Below the pieces are notes generated by a model. It saw only the letters and a program-made list of their open reading frames with translations, did not search any database and was not told the DNA's origin. A stretch of 47,982 bases of DNA from Acidithiobacillus sp. (lineage in GTDB: Bacteria; Pseudomonadota; Gammaproteobacteria; Acidithiobacillales; Acidithiobacillaceae), in NCBI RefSeq assembly GCF_027322205.1, contig NZ_DAHVHY010000009.1, positions 1-47,982 on the forward strand. Direction: 5' to 3'. The position numbers were made by a program, and so were the translations under genes. Shown one piece after another: positions 17,801-24,689 of the stretch. Numbering within the stretch: the first letter of the stretch is position 1; every line of letters begins with the position of its first letter.

Positions 17801-18225
17801 CGCTGCGGGCCACCCGTGCCCATGATGAGCAGGTGGCCGGGGTACGCTATCGCGCCTGGCAGCCGCCGTCCGCGCTGCACCCCACCATTCCGGTGCATAC
17901 GCCACTGACTTTTGATCTGATCGACACCTGGAACGGGCGTAGCGTGGGCGGCTGCACCTACCATGTCATGCATCCCGGCGGACGTAATTCAGAGGTCTTT
18001 CCGGTCAACGCCTGGGAAGCGGAGGCACGACGGCAGAGCCGCTTCACCACCACCGGGCACGGTCAGGGTCCGCAGCCGGATGCAATCCTGCAGGGCTCCG
18101 GAGAGAGCCTCTTCGTGCCCGTCGGCGGTGGTGAACATCCCTGGCAACCACCTTATGAAGAGAATCAGCCGGATTATCCCCACACCCTGGATCTGCGCTT
18201 GGCTGAGCACTATTCCTGCCGCTGA
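14863..18225 (+). CDS. Transglutaminase-like protease/transferase fused to DUF2126
   Basis: This 1120-residue cytosolic fusion has three parts. Residues about 1-110 are the bacterial transglutaminase N-terminal region. The papain-like transglutaminase core at about 130-280 has Cys180 in SGSCRDTAWLL, His229 in DLHAWVEVYVP and Asp245 in GLDPTSGL. The remaining 800 or so residues match DUF2126 (for example RLTMGGEPTFVA near 325 and the GTGGGNHMTLGG segment). All three catalytic residues are present. A ribosome site AGAGGGA precedes ATG 14863. It is the third gene of the sigma-54 transcription unit that starts near 12277. Its 3' end overlaps the convergent PDC-sensor gene by 16 bases. A peptidase or amide-transfer role in the Anbu pathway is likely but unproven. 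Confidence 0.93.
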   Translation: MGIHVVLHHQTEYDFDRLVQIHPHVLRLRPAPHCRTPILAYSLNVEPTRHFLNWQQDPFGNYQGRLVFPERAHSLKVDVEVIADLTVIDPFDFFIEPAAEHWPFHYDPALRKDLAPYLEREEAGPLMQRFLLDIKRRRQRTVDFLVAVNQRLQGHIGYTLRMEVGVQTPEETLQKASGSCRDTAWLLVQVLRHMGLAARFVSGYLVQLVADQAPLDGPSGPASDFTDLHAWVEVYVPGAGWIGLDPTSGLFASEGHIPLACTPHYESAAPITGATDPCKVEFHFANSVNRLSETPRVTKPYTDMQWKHIMALGNAVDIRLQATDMRLTMGGEPTFVASEGVDDPEWNQEALGDRKRERAEKLAQRLGARFAPGALRHTGEGKWYPGEPLPRWALGLYWRKDGIPLWHEPRLLADPLHDYGWQADDVHNFACALARHLQLDSNRLLPAYEDAWHLLHQEGRTPVNIDLSTHRLDDPLERQALIGKLQAGLDHPVGWVLPLAWEWRQQRWYSAPWSFRGGRLVLLPGDSPLGMRLPLDSLPWVVEAHKKWQPESDPFAPMQPLPDIHGEIAARYSHVPEAPPSPTADQPLWEEIPHTAVTVEIRKGCLYCFFPPLQVTEHYLYLLSAVEHSAAELNMPVIIEGYPPPSDPRVEKLLVTPDPGVIEVNIHPSAHWPEMVEKTTAIYEEAHACRLTAEKFMLDGRHTGTGGGNHMTLGGATPGDSPFLRRPDLLQSLITYWQHHPALSYFFSGMFIGPTSQSPRVDEARHEALYELEIAFAQVPPGIVPQPWLVDRIFRNLLVDITGNTHRAEICIDKLYSPTGTAGRQGLVELRAFEMPPHARMSLVQQLLVRSLLLRFWEAPYRHELVRWGTTLHDRFMLPHYVWEDLRDVCADLQEHGVAFDLEWLAPFSEFRFPQHGHVRVGEIDIELRAAIEPWHVLGEEMSGSGTARYVDSSIERLQVRVTGMTPGRHVLACNGRWVPLRATRAHDEQVAGVRYRAWQPPSALHPTIPVHTPLTFDLIDTWNGRSVGGCTYHVMHPGGRNSEVFPVNAWEAEARRQSRFTTTGHGQGPQPDAILQGSGESLFVPVGGGEHPWQPPYEENQPDYPHTLDLRLAEHYSCR

Positions 18226-19148
18226 TCCTTATGCTGCAGCAACAAGACCTCTGCCCGCGCGCCGAGATACACATAGACACCCAACGCGACCATCAGAGCG
18301 GCGGCGGCAAGTAGCAACACCACCGCCAGCCACAAATGTTGCGGGGCATCCAGGGCAAATTTGAAAACCAGCATCAATCCCTCAATAGACACCGCAATCA
18401 ATATGGCGGCGATAAAACGGGTCAGGGTACGCCGGGTGGTACTGTGGCGACGAATGTCCTTACGGAGCAGCACCTCCTCTTCAAAAATGGTCTTCGCCAG
18501 GTCGAATACCGCCAAAGCCAGCGTAAAGAGGATGGTTGCCTGAAAAGGGGCGGCAAAGTCTCCCGGAGAAGCTGCCGCGGACCATACCGGCCCCAGCGAC
18601 AACACCGCGTGCAGGCCCAAAGCCATGCTCACCGCCAGTAATCCCAATGAAAACAAAATGTAAAAAACCTTAAAATAGGGTTCAAAACCACGGCGAATAT
18701 CGTCCTCTTCCAGCAGGGCAAGGGCGCGATCGAACTCACTGTCAGCCACCACCATACCCAGCAGTTTGCCACTTTCATCACGAATCGGGGCGGCGGCAGT
18801 CACACAAATATGGCCATTGGCAGAAGAAAGATAAGGCTCGGTGAGTATCGGGCTAGTCGCCTCCAGCGTCAGCCGGTAATACGGCCGGTGACTACGGTCC
18901 ACACCTTCCCCACCCTGCGTATTACGCCGACGGGAGGCAGCGACATTATCCCCAATCTGCAATCCTTCCGCATTGAGCAGATAGCAAAGGTCCAGGAAAG
19001 GATGTCGGGCAATGAGACAGGCCAGTTTTTGTCGTTGTGCCTCACGGCCCTGCTGCAACAGTAGCGGACTGGCTACCGCATCGACGACTCCACCCAATAA
19101 AGCTGAGAGATCTTTGCGCACTTCACGAAAATGCTCGAAGCGATTCAT
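18210..19148 (-). CDS. PDC/Cache-type sensor domain membrane protein
   Basis: This 312-residue protein has an N-terminal soluble PDC/Cache-like ligand-sensor domain (about 20-155; typical RSHRPYYRLTLE and AAPIRDESGKLLGMVVADSEFD strands). A C-terminal membrane part has about four helices (near FYILFSLGLLAVSMALGL, ATILFTLALAVFDLAK, FIAAILIAVSIEGLML and LAVVLLLAAAALMVAL). There is no kinase, cyclase or chemotaxis output domain. There is also no N-terminal helix, so the topology of the sensor is unclear. ATG 19148 is chosen because AGGTGA precedes it and the longer frame (19223) runs into the sigma-54 element. A consensus sigma-54 promoter on this strand places it in the nitrogen regulon. Role unknown. 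Confidence 0.8.
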   Translation of the reverse strand: MNRFEHFREVRKDLSALLGGVVDAVASPLLLQQGREAQRQKLACLIARHPFLDLCYLLNAEGLQIGDNVAASRRRNTQGGEGVDRSHRPYYRLTLEATSPILTEPYLSSANGHICVTAAAPIRDESGKLLGMVVADSEFDRALALLEEDDIRRGFEPYFKVFYILFSLGLLAVSMALGLHAVLSLGPVWSAAASPGDFAAPFQATILFTLALAVFDLAKTIFEEEVLLRKDIRRHSTTRRTLTRFIAAILIAVSIEGLMLVFKFALDAPQHLWLAVVLLLAAAALMVALGVYVYLGARAEVLLLQHKDQRQE

Positions 19149-19206
19149 AGGGGTCACCTGTCGGATCGGGGTTTGGAAATATGCCGGGAATGCATGTCCG
19201 CAATAC

Positions 19207-19222
19207 AGCAAAGGGCGTGCCA
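19207..19222 (-). promoter_or_regulatory. Sigma-54 promoter for the PDC-sensor gene
   Basis: Read on the minus strand it is TGGCAC-GCCCT-TTGCT, fully consensus. The predicted start is near 19196, leaving a leader of about 48 bases to the ATG at 19148. Confidence 0.85.
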
Positions 19223-19285
19223 AACAAGGCTGAAATCAGTTTTTCCATGCATTTTGGTAAAAGCGCAGTACCATATCTCAGAATC

Positions 19286-19301
19286 TGGCACACTTTCTGC
19301 T
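19286..19301 (+). promoter_or_regulatory. Sigma-54-like promoter before candidate sRNA
   Basis: TGGCAC-ACTTT-CTGCT keeps the invariant GG-N10-GC, with one deviation in the -12 box (CTGC). The start is predicted at about 19312, exactly the first base of the hairpin stem that opens the candidate small RNA. Confidence 0.6.
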
Positions 19302-19311
19302 TTATAAACCA

Positions 19312-19377
19312 TGATCATGGTCATATGATCACTCCTCCTCAAGTGGCTTCCAGGGCGGCTCTTCCGCCCTTTTTTTC
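19312..19377 (+). ncRNA. Candidate sigma-54-dependent small RNA (about 65 nt)
   Basis: This intergenic segment has sRNA architecture: a 7-bp hairpin (TGATCAT 19312-19318 pairing with ATGATCA 19325-19331, six-base loop), then a single-stranded pyrimidine-rich stretch with CTCCTCCTC (19332-19340), then a strong Rho-independent terminator. The start predicted from the sigma-54-like box coincides with the hairpin base. No plus-strand ORF of any credibility ends at this terminator. CTCCTCCTC is complementary to Shine-Dalgarno sequences, suggesting action on ribosome binding sites. The NtrC dyad at 19503 lies downstream, about 200 bases away. Expression and targets are inference. Confidence 0.6.
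19352..19377 (+). terminator. Rho-independent terminator in the PDC-sensor/prkA gap
   Basis: AGGGCGG (19352-19358), a five-base loop and CCGCCCT (19364-19370) are followed by six further T. The T run is only on the plus-strand side, so it ends rightward transcription starting inside this intergenic region. Confidence 0.85.
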
Positions 19378-19502
19378 TATCAATCCACACAAATTTAATA
19401 ATAACCACTTAAAAACAATATCTTATAAAAATTTTTGGCCCCACGAGCGGCGCCAGACCGTCGGCGAACGCACCATCATCATACTGGCGCCCTCCCGGTT
19501 TA

Positions 19503-19519
19503 TGCACCATACTCGTGCA
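19503..19519. promoter_or_regulatory. NtrC-type dyad in the PDC-sensor/prkA gap
   Basis: TGCAC-CATACTC-GTGCA is a perfect dyad. A half site TGCACCATCC follows at 19525. It is about 130 bases upstream of the predicted prkA start and about 315 bases upstream of the divergent PDC-sensor start. Confidence 0.75.
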
Positions 19520-19614
19520 ACAGATGCACCATCCTGGCACGCGACGTGGGCGACCAGTTCAGTCCGCCCCATTCACCGTAAAATGACATGCGGTCAGTGC
19601 CGCGCATACCGGAC

Positions 19615-19630
19615 TGGCACGGGAAATGCT
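19615..19630 (+). promoter_or_regulatory. Sigma-54 promoter for prkA
   Basis: TGGCAC-GGGAA-ATGCT has the invariant GG-N10-GC and a consensus -24 box. The predicted start near 19641 gives a leader of about 89 bases to the prkA ATG. Confidence 0.75.
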
Positions 19631-19729
19631 TGTTCCATAGCGCACTTGGGGTCTGCGCAACCAGCGAACCTCATGACCCATAATGGGTCTAACACGACGT
19701 GGACGCGGCAGTGCCGCAAGGAGTGGCAA

Positions 19730-21664
19730 ATGGCGTTATTCAACCGTTATCAGGAGCGTTTCCTGCAGCAGCAGGAAGTCGTCCTCTCTATGGATGCCTA
19801 CCTTGATCTTTGTGCGCACGAGCCCATGGCTTACGCCACTGCCGCCGAGCGAATGCTGTCCGCCATCGGCGAGCCGCAAGTGCTGGATACCCAAGTCGAC
19901 CCACGGCTGTCGCGCATTTTCATGAACCGCAAGCTGCTTACCTACCCCGCTTTCAAAGACTTCTATGGTATTGAAGATGTCGTAGAAAACCTTGTCGCCT
20001 ATTTCCGTCACGCGGCGCAGGGACTGGAAGAGCGCAAGCAGATTCTCTATCTGCTCGGCCCGGTAGGGGCCGCCAAGTCCTCTCTGGCAGAGCGTCTGAA
20101 GAGCCTGATGGAGCAATATCCCATCTACTGTCTGGCCGCCCACGGCAAGGTATCGCCGCTCTTCGAATCACCGCTGGGGCTCTTCGATCCCGACGAAGAC
20201 GGGCCGGTGCTGGAGGATCGTTTCGGCATTCCTCGTCGCGCCATCCATAGCGTCATGTCTCCTTGGGCGGCCAAACGGCTGCGCGAGTTCGGCGGCGATA
20301 TCCGCAAATTCACCGTCCACCGCCTGATGCCCTCCCAGTTGCACCAGATCGGCATCACCAAGGTGGAGCCGGGCGACGAGAATAATCAGGATATTTCGAG
20401 TCTTGTCGGCAAAGTGGATATCCGCAAGCTGGAAGACTTCTCCCAGGACGATCCCGACGCCTATTCCTATTCCGGAGGGCTGAACGTTGCTACCCAGGGG
20501 GTGCTGGAGTTCGTCGAAATGTTCAAGGCGCCCATCAAGATGCTGCATCCCTTGCTGACGGCAACCCAGGAGGGCACCTACAATGGCACCGAAGGCTTCG
20601 GTGCCATGCCCTTCCAGGGCATCATCCTGGCCCACAGCAATGAATCGGAATGGTCCGCCTTTCGCAATAACAAGCGCAACGAGGCATTCCTCGACCGAGT
20701 CTATATCGTCAAGGTGCCCTATTGCCTGCGGGTCACCGAAGAGACGCGGATCTACCACAAGCTCCTCGAAAGCAGTGCCCTCCACGCCGCCCCCTGCGCC
20801 CCCGATACCATGGATATGCTGGCGCGCTTTTCCGTGCTGAGCCGCCTCAAGGAAACGGGCAACAGTAGCCTGTGGTCGAAAATGGAGATCTACGACGGCA
20901 AATCCCTCAAAGACAAGGACCCCAAGGCCAAAAGTCTGCAGGAATACCGCGATGCAGCCGGTGTGGACGAGGGCATGGACGGCATCTCCACCCGTTTCGC
21001 CTACAAAATACTGTCGCGCACCTTCAACTTCGACAGCGAGGAGGTGGCGGCCAACCCGGTACATCTCCTGCACGTACTGGAGACGCAAATCCGCGCCGAG
21101 CAGTTCCCGACGGAGATGGAATCCCGCTATCTCGCTTTTCTGAAGACCGAACTGGCGCCCCGCTATGCCGAGTTCCTTGGTCTGGAGATCCAGAAGGCCT
21201 ATCTGGAGAGCTACGGCGATTACGGTCAGAATCTCTTTGACCGCTACATCCAGTATGCCGATTTCTGGCTACAGGATACAGAGTTCCGTGACCCCGATAC
21301 CGGGCAGCTCATGGACCGCAGCCTACTCAACGAAGAGCTGGAAAAGATCGAGAAACCGGCGGGTATCGCCAATCCCAAGGACTTCCGCAACGAGGTGGTG
21401 AACTTCGTGCTGCGGGTCAAGGCATCCAACGACGGCGTCAGCCCGGCCTGGACCAGTTATGAGAAGCTGCGCGCGGTCATTGAGAAGAAGATGTTTGCCA
21501 ATACGGAAGATTTATTGCCGGTAATTTCTTTCGGCAAGAAGAGCTCCTCCGACGATGAGCGCAAACATCAGGACTTCGTCGCGCGGATGACCGCCAAGGG
21601 CTACACCGAAAAGCAGGTACGCCTGCTGGTGGACTGGTATATGCGTTATCGCAAGCATCATTAG
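19730..21664 (+). CDS. prkA: PrkA family serine protein kinase (YeaG)
   Basis: This 644-residue cytosolic protein has an N-terminal AAA+-like PrkA domain with Walker A LLGPVGAAKS (about 109-117) and the C-terminal PrkA kinase-type region. ATG 19730 with AAGGAG seven bases upstream gives the family-standard N-terminus (MALFNRYQERF). The in-frame extension up to 19181 crosses the candidate sRNA and three regulatory elements and is rejected. In enterobacteria the homologue is transcribed with yeaH and induced by nitrogen starvation through NtrC and sigma-54. The promoter seen here fits the same control. The gene is closed by its own terminator, unlike a simple prkA-yeaH operon. Confidence 0.95.
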   Translation: MALFNRYQERFLQQQEVVLSMDAYLDLCAHEPMAYATAAERMLSAIGEPQVLDTQVDPRLSRIFMNRKLLTYPAFKDFYGIEDVVENLVAYFRHAAQGLEERKQILYLLGPVGAAKSSLAERLKSLMEQYPIYCLAAHGKVSPLFESPLGLFDPDEDGPVLEDRFGIPRRAIHSVMSPWAAKRLREFGGDIRKFTVHRLMPSQLHQIGITKVEPGDENNQDISSLVGKVDIRKLEDFSQDDPDAYSYSGGLNVATQGVLEFVEMFKAPIKMLHPLLTATQEGTYNGTEGFGAMPFQGIILAHSNESEWSAFRNNKRNEAFLDRVYIVKVPYCLRVTEETRIYHKLLESSALHAAPCAPDTMDMLARFSVLSRLKETGNSSLWSKMEIYDGKSLKDKDPKAKSLQEYRDAAGVDEGMDGISTRFAYKILSRTFNFDSEEVAANPVHLLHVLETQIRAEQFPTEMESRYLAFLKTELAPRYAEFLGLEIQKAYLESYGDYGQNLFDRYIQYADFWLQDTEFRDPDTGQLMDRSLLNEELEKIEKPAGIANPKDFRNEVVNFVLRVKASNDGVSPAWTSYEKLRAVIEKKMFANTEDLLPVISFGKKSSSDDERKHQDFVARMTAKGYTEKQVRLLVDWYMRYRKHH

Positions 21665-21723
21665 GGGCACCAGGCCGTCACCGAAAAGAGTAACGGCCCA
21701 CACTCCCCTCAGCCACAATATCC

Positions 21724-21746
21724 CGCCCGCATTTGCGGGCATTTTT
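21724..21746 (+). terminator. Rho-independent terminator after prkA
   Basis: GCCCGC (21725-21730), loop ATTT, GCGGGC (21735-21740), then ATTTTT. It separates prkA from the downstream amt promoter. Confidence 0.75.
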
Positions 21747-21785
21747 CATAGCAGCACGATCATTGTTGTGGTGCGGCAGATGTGT

Positions 21786-21802
21786 TGCACTATTTTAGTG
21801 CG
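21786..21802. promoter_or_regulatory. NtrC-type dyad upstream of the first amt gene
   Basis: TGCAC-TATTTTA-GTGCG has one mismatch to the dyad consensus and an AT-rich centre as in strong NtrC sites. It lies about 100 bases upstream of the predicted transcription start. Confidence 0.7.
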
Positions 21803-21867
21803 CCACTCGTTCCAGACACGCCTCGTCGCGATCCATAATCCATACGATTTCCCATTGTTAGCCATGC

Positions 21868-21883
21868 TTGCACACTTATTGCT
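21868..21883 (+). promoter_or_regulatory. Sigma-54-like promoter of the first amt gene
   Basis: TTGCAC-ACTTA-TTGCT has a perfect -12 box, but the first G of the -24 GG is T. The predicted start near 21894 gives a leader of about 56 bases. Confidence 0.6.
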
Positions 21884-21949
21884 TAGTTCCATCGCAGTGA
21901 TCAACGGGGCAAGCTGCCCTATATCTGACAGGAAAGAAGGAGTGACAAG

Positions 21950-23266
21950 ATGCGGAAGGGAGCGATATACAAAATTTCTGTGGGGACGCAGTGGGTCGGC
22001 GCATTAGCCCTGTTGGCCAGCCCGCTGGCCCAGGCCGACACCATCTCGCCCTTTAACAGCGGCGATACGGCATGGATGCTGAGTTCCACAGCTCTGGTGC
22101 TGCTCATGACCGTCCCCGGCCTGGCCCTCTTTTATGCGGGCATGGTGCGCAAGAAAAACGTCCTGGGCACGGCGGCGCAGAGTTTCGCCATCACGGCCCT
22201 GATTTCCGTACTGTGGATGATCATGGGCTACTCACTGACCTTCACCTCAGGCAATACCTTCATGGGCGGCCTGAGCCGCCTTTTCCTCAACGGCATGGGC
22301 CTGGATTCCGCCAATGCCCTCGCCCCCACCATCCCGGAATCGGTCTATATGACTTTCCAGATGACCTTCGCCATCATCACCCCGGCACTGATTGTCGGCG
22401 CCTTCGCCGAGCGGATGAAGTTTTCTGCCTTGCTCTGGTTCACCGGCTTCTGGTCACTGCTGGTCTATGCGCCCATCGCCCACATGGTCTGGGGTCCCGG
22501 CGGCTGGCTGGCTGCAGATGGCGTCCTCGACTACGCAGGCGGCACGGTGGTGCATATCAATGCCGGTATTGCCGGCCTGGTCGCGGCGCTGGTCATGGGC
22601 AAGCGGGTGGGTTACAAGCGTGACACCATGCACCCCAACAACCTGATGTATACCCTGATCGGCGCCTCCCTGCTTTGGGTCGGCTGGTTCGGCTTTAACG
22701 CTGGTTCGGCGGTAGCGGCCAGTGACCGGGCGGGCATGGCCATGGCCACCACCCAGATTGCCACCGCGGTGGCGGCCCTCTCCTGGATGTTTGCGGAGTG
22801 GTTGGCGCGCGGCAAACCGACGGTGCTGGGCATGACCTCCGGTGCAGTAGCCGGTTTGGTCGCCATCACCCCGGCCTCAGGCTTCGTCGGCCCTATGGGC
22901 GCTTTGTGGATTGGTATAGCAGCAGGGGTCATTTGCTTCTGGGCATCGGTCTATCTCAAGAACTGGATGGGCTATGATGACTCCCTGGATGCCTTCGGCG
23001 TCCATGCCGTCGGCGGTATCGTCGGCGCATTGCTGACCGGCGTCTTCGCGGTGCAGGCCATCGGTGGTACAGCGGGTGTGCTGGAAGGGAATACTGGACA
23101 ACTGCTCATTCAGGCGACAGGTGTTGGTGTCACCATTGTCTATGATGCCATCGTCAGCTTCATCATCCTCAAAGCCATCGACTGGACCCTGGGCCTGCGC
23201 GTCAAAGAAGAGCAGGAAAGGGAAGGTCTGGACGTCACTCAACATGGGGAGCAGGTGTACGAGTAA
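21950..23266 (+). CDS. amtB: Ammonium transporter Amt (first copy)
   Basis: This 438-residue Amt/Rh channel has an N-terminal signal-like segment (about 10-29, ending in AQADTI) and about eleven membrane helices. Conserved pieces include GLALFYAGMVRKKN, GGTVVHINAGIAGLVAAL (pore His region), LMYTLIGASLLWVGWFGFNAGS and GVHAVGGIVGALLTG (second pore His). The cytosolic C-tail LRVKEEQEREGLD is the part usually touched by PII. The ribosome site AGAAGGAG lies before ATG 21950. No glnK is adjacent; instead yeaH follows after 118 bases, a setting unlike the usual glnK-amtB pair. Confidence 0.95.
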   Translation: MRKGAIYKISVGTQWVGALALLASPLAQADTISPFNSGDTAWMLSSTALVLLMTVPGLALFYAGMVRKKNVLGTAAQSFAITALISVLWMIMGYSLTFTSGNTFMGGLSRLFLNGMGLDSANALAPTIPESVYMTFQMTFAIITPALIVGAFAERMKFSALLWFTGFWSLLVYAPIAHMVWGPGGWLAADGVLDYAGGTVVHINAGIAGLVAALVMGKRVGYKRDTMHPNNLMYTLIGASLLWVGWFGFNAGSAVAASDRAGMAMATTQIATAVAALSWMFAEWLARGKPTVLGMTSGAVAGLVAITPASGFVGPMGALWIGIAAGVICFWASVYLKNWMGYDDSLDAFGVHAVGGIVGALLTGVFAVQAIGGTAGVLEGNTGQLLIQATGVGVTIVYDAIVSFIILKAIDWTLGLRVKEEQEREGLDVTQHGEQVYE

Positions 23267-23384
23267 GCAGTGACTTGTATCGGGCTTCCCACGAGGGAGG
23301 CCCGCCCCAACAGCAATAATCCGCAACCATCCGCCCCGTTTTAGGTCATAATATGGGTGAAGCGTCGCCACTTGGGAGTCTGCC

Positions 23385-24689
23385 ATGAGCACGATTATCG
23401 ACCGGCGCAGTTCCGGGACTCGATCCACGGCCAATCAGGATCGTCTGCAAAGACGTGTTCGCGCCCGGCTCAAGGTCGCTGTCGAAAAGATGGCGCGCTC
23501 CGGCTCCATTGAAGATCTGGCCAACGCCGACCAGCCCATTTCCATCCCCACCCGCGATCTCCATGAACCGAATTTTCGCCGCGACCTCAGCGACACCTCC
23601 TGGGAGCGGGTGTTACCCGGCAACAAGGAATATCAGCGCGGCGACAAAATCAGCAAACCCGAGGGCGGCGGTTCGGGAAAGGGCCGGGAGGGCTCGCCGG
23701 ACGGTCTCGGAGAGGACGAGGTGGCCATCGTCCTCTCCGCCGACGAATTTCTCGATCTGCTCTTCGACGGGCTGGCCTTACCCAACCTGCGCAAGACCGC
23801 GCTGGGGGATATCCAGACAGATCAATGGCGGCGGGCGGGTTTCATCAAGGATGGCAGCCCCTCCCGCATGCACGTTGGGCGCACCATGCGTGCCGCCCGT
23901 GCCCGCCGCCTCGCCCTGCGTGCCGGCAAGCGCCGTGAATTGCAGGACCTGCTGGACGCCCGCGGCACACTGCAGGAAGAGATTCAGGGTCGTCTGGCGC
24001 AAAAGCAGGATGTCTCCGTGGAGCAGGAGCGCCTCAGCGAACTAGATCGTCAGATTGCCGCCCTGGAACGCAAAATCAAAGCCATTCCCTTCATTGACGA
24101 GGCGGACCTGCGCTTCGCCCATATCGACCAGCAGCCCCACCCCATCACCAATGCGGTGATGTTCTGTGTGATGGATGTGTCCGGCAGCATGGGCGAGAAG
24201 GAAAAGGATCTGGCCAAACGCTTCTTCCTGCTGCTGTATCTGTTCGTGCATCGTCACTATCAGGCGGTGCAGATCATCTTCATCAAGCACCACAGCACCG
24301 CCTCGGAGTGCAGCGAGCAGGCCTTTTTTGGTGCCCGCGAGGGGGGCGGCACGCTGGTCTCACCGGCCATCACCCTGACCGAGGAGATCATGCAGCAGCG
24401 TTTCCCGCCAGACCGCTGGAACGTCTATCTGGCGCAAGTATCTGACGGCGACAATTATTTTGCCGACAATGCAGTGGTAGAAGAGCATCTTATGAGTCTA
24501 TTGCCGCGCTTGCGTAACCTCTTCTATCTGGAGGTCAACCGTGACAGTGAGAGTGATCTGCTGCAACTGTACGAAGCCATTGCTCAGGATTTCCCGGAAC
24601 TGATCACCGCCCGCGCCAGCGAACGCGAGGATATCTATCCGCTCTTCCGTACCCTCTTTGCCACTGAGGAGATGCCGAGCCATGCCTAA
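23385..24689 (+). CDS. yeaH: DUF444 / VWA-domain protein YeaH
   Basis: This 434-residue DUF444 protein has a disordered Arg-rich N-terminal half, a Gly-rich linker near 93-105, a coiled-coil stretch at about 185-232 and a C-terminal von Willebrand A domain with the metal-site motif MDVSGSMGEKEKD (DxSxS at 264-268). GGAG precedes the ATG. It is the partner of the PrkA kinase in many bacteria. Here it is separated from prkA by amt and overlaps spoVR by 8 bases. An inverted repeat without T run (near 23290-23304) lies in the amt-yeaH gap, so co-transcription with amt is likely. Confidence 0.93.
   Translation: MSTIIDRRSSGTRSTANQDRLQRRVRARLKVAVEKMARSGSIEDLANADQPISIPTRDLHEPNFRRDLSDTSWERVLPGNKEYQRGDKISKPEGGGSGKGREGSPDGLGEDEVAIVLSADEFLDLLFDGLALPNLRKTALGDIQTDQWRRAGFIKDGSPSRMHVGRTMRAARARRLALRAGKRRELQDLLDARGTLQEEIQGRLAQKQDVSVEQERLSELDRQIAALERKIKAIPFIDEADLRFAHIDQQPHPITNAVMFCVMDVSGSMGEKEKDLAKRFFLLLYLFVHRHYQAVQIIFIKHHSTASECSEQAFFGAREGGGTLVSPAITLTEEIMQQRFPPDRWNVYLAQVSDGDNYFADNAVVEEHLMSLLPRLRNLFYLEVNRDSESDLLQLYEAIAQDFPELITARASEREDIYPLFRTLFATEEMPSHA

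Noticed and set aside
19525-19541. Second NtrC dyad next to the one at 19503
   Set aside because: Only the left half (TGCAC) is present; the right half reads GCACG, so I count it as a half site only.
19535-19550. TGGCAC at 19535 as a further sigma-54 promoter
   Set aside because: No GC at the -12 spacing (the bases there are GTGGG).
19181-19729. In-frame N-terminal extension of prkA
   Set aside because: It crosses the candidate sRNA, its terminator, the NtrC dyad and the sigma-54 element. ATG 19730 has an ideal ribosome site and the family-standard N-terminus.
20168-21088. 306-codon minus-strand ORF opposite prkA
   Set aside because: Shadow frame; prkA is conserved throughout and the antisense product matches no family.
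23282-23305. Inverted repeat after the first amt gene as a terminator
   Set aside because: The stem (GGGC..CCC/GGG..GCCC) has no T run; it more likely marks processing or weak attenuation between amt and yeaH.
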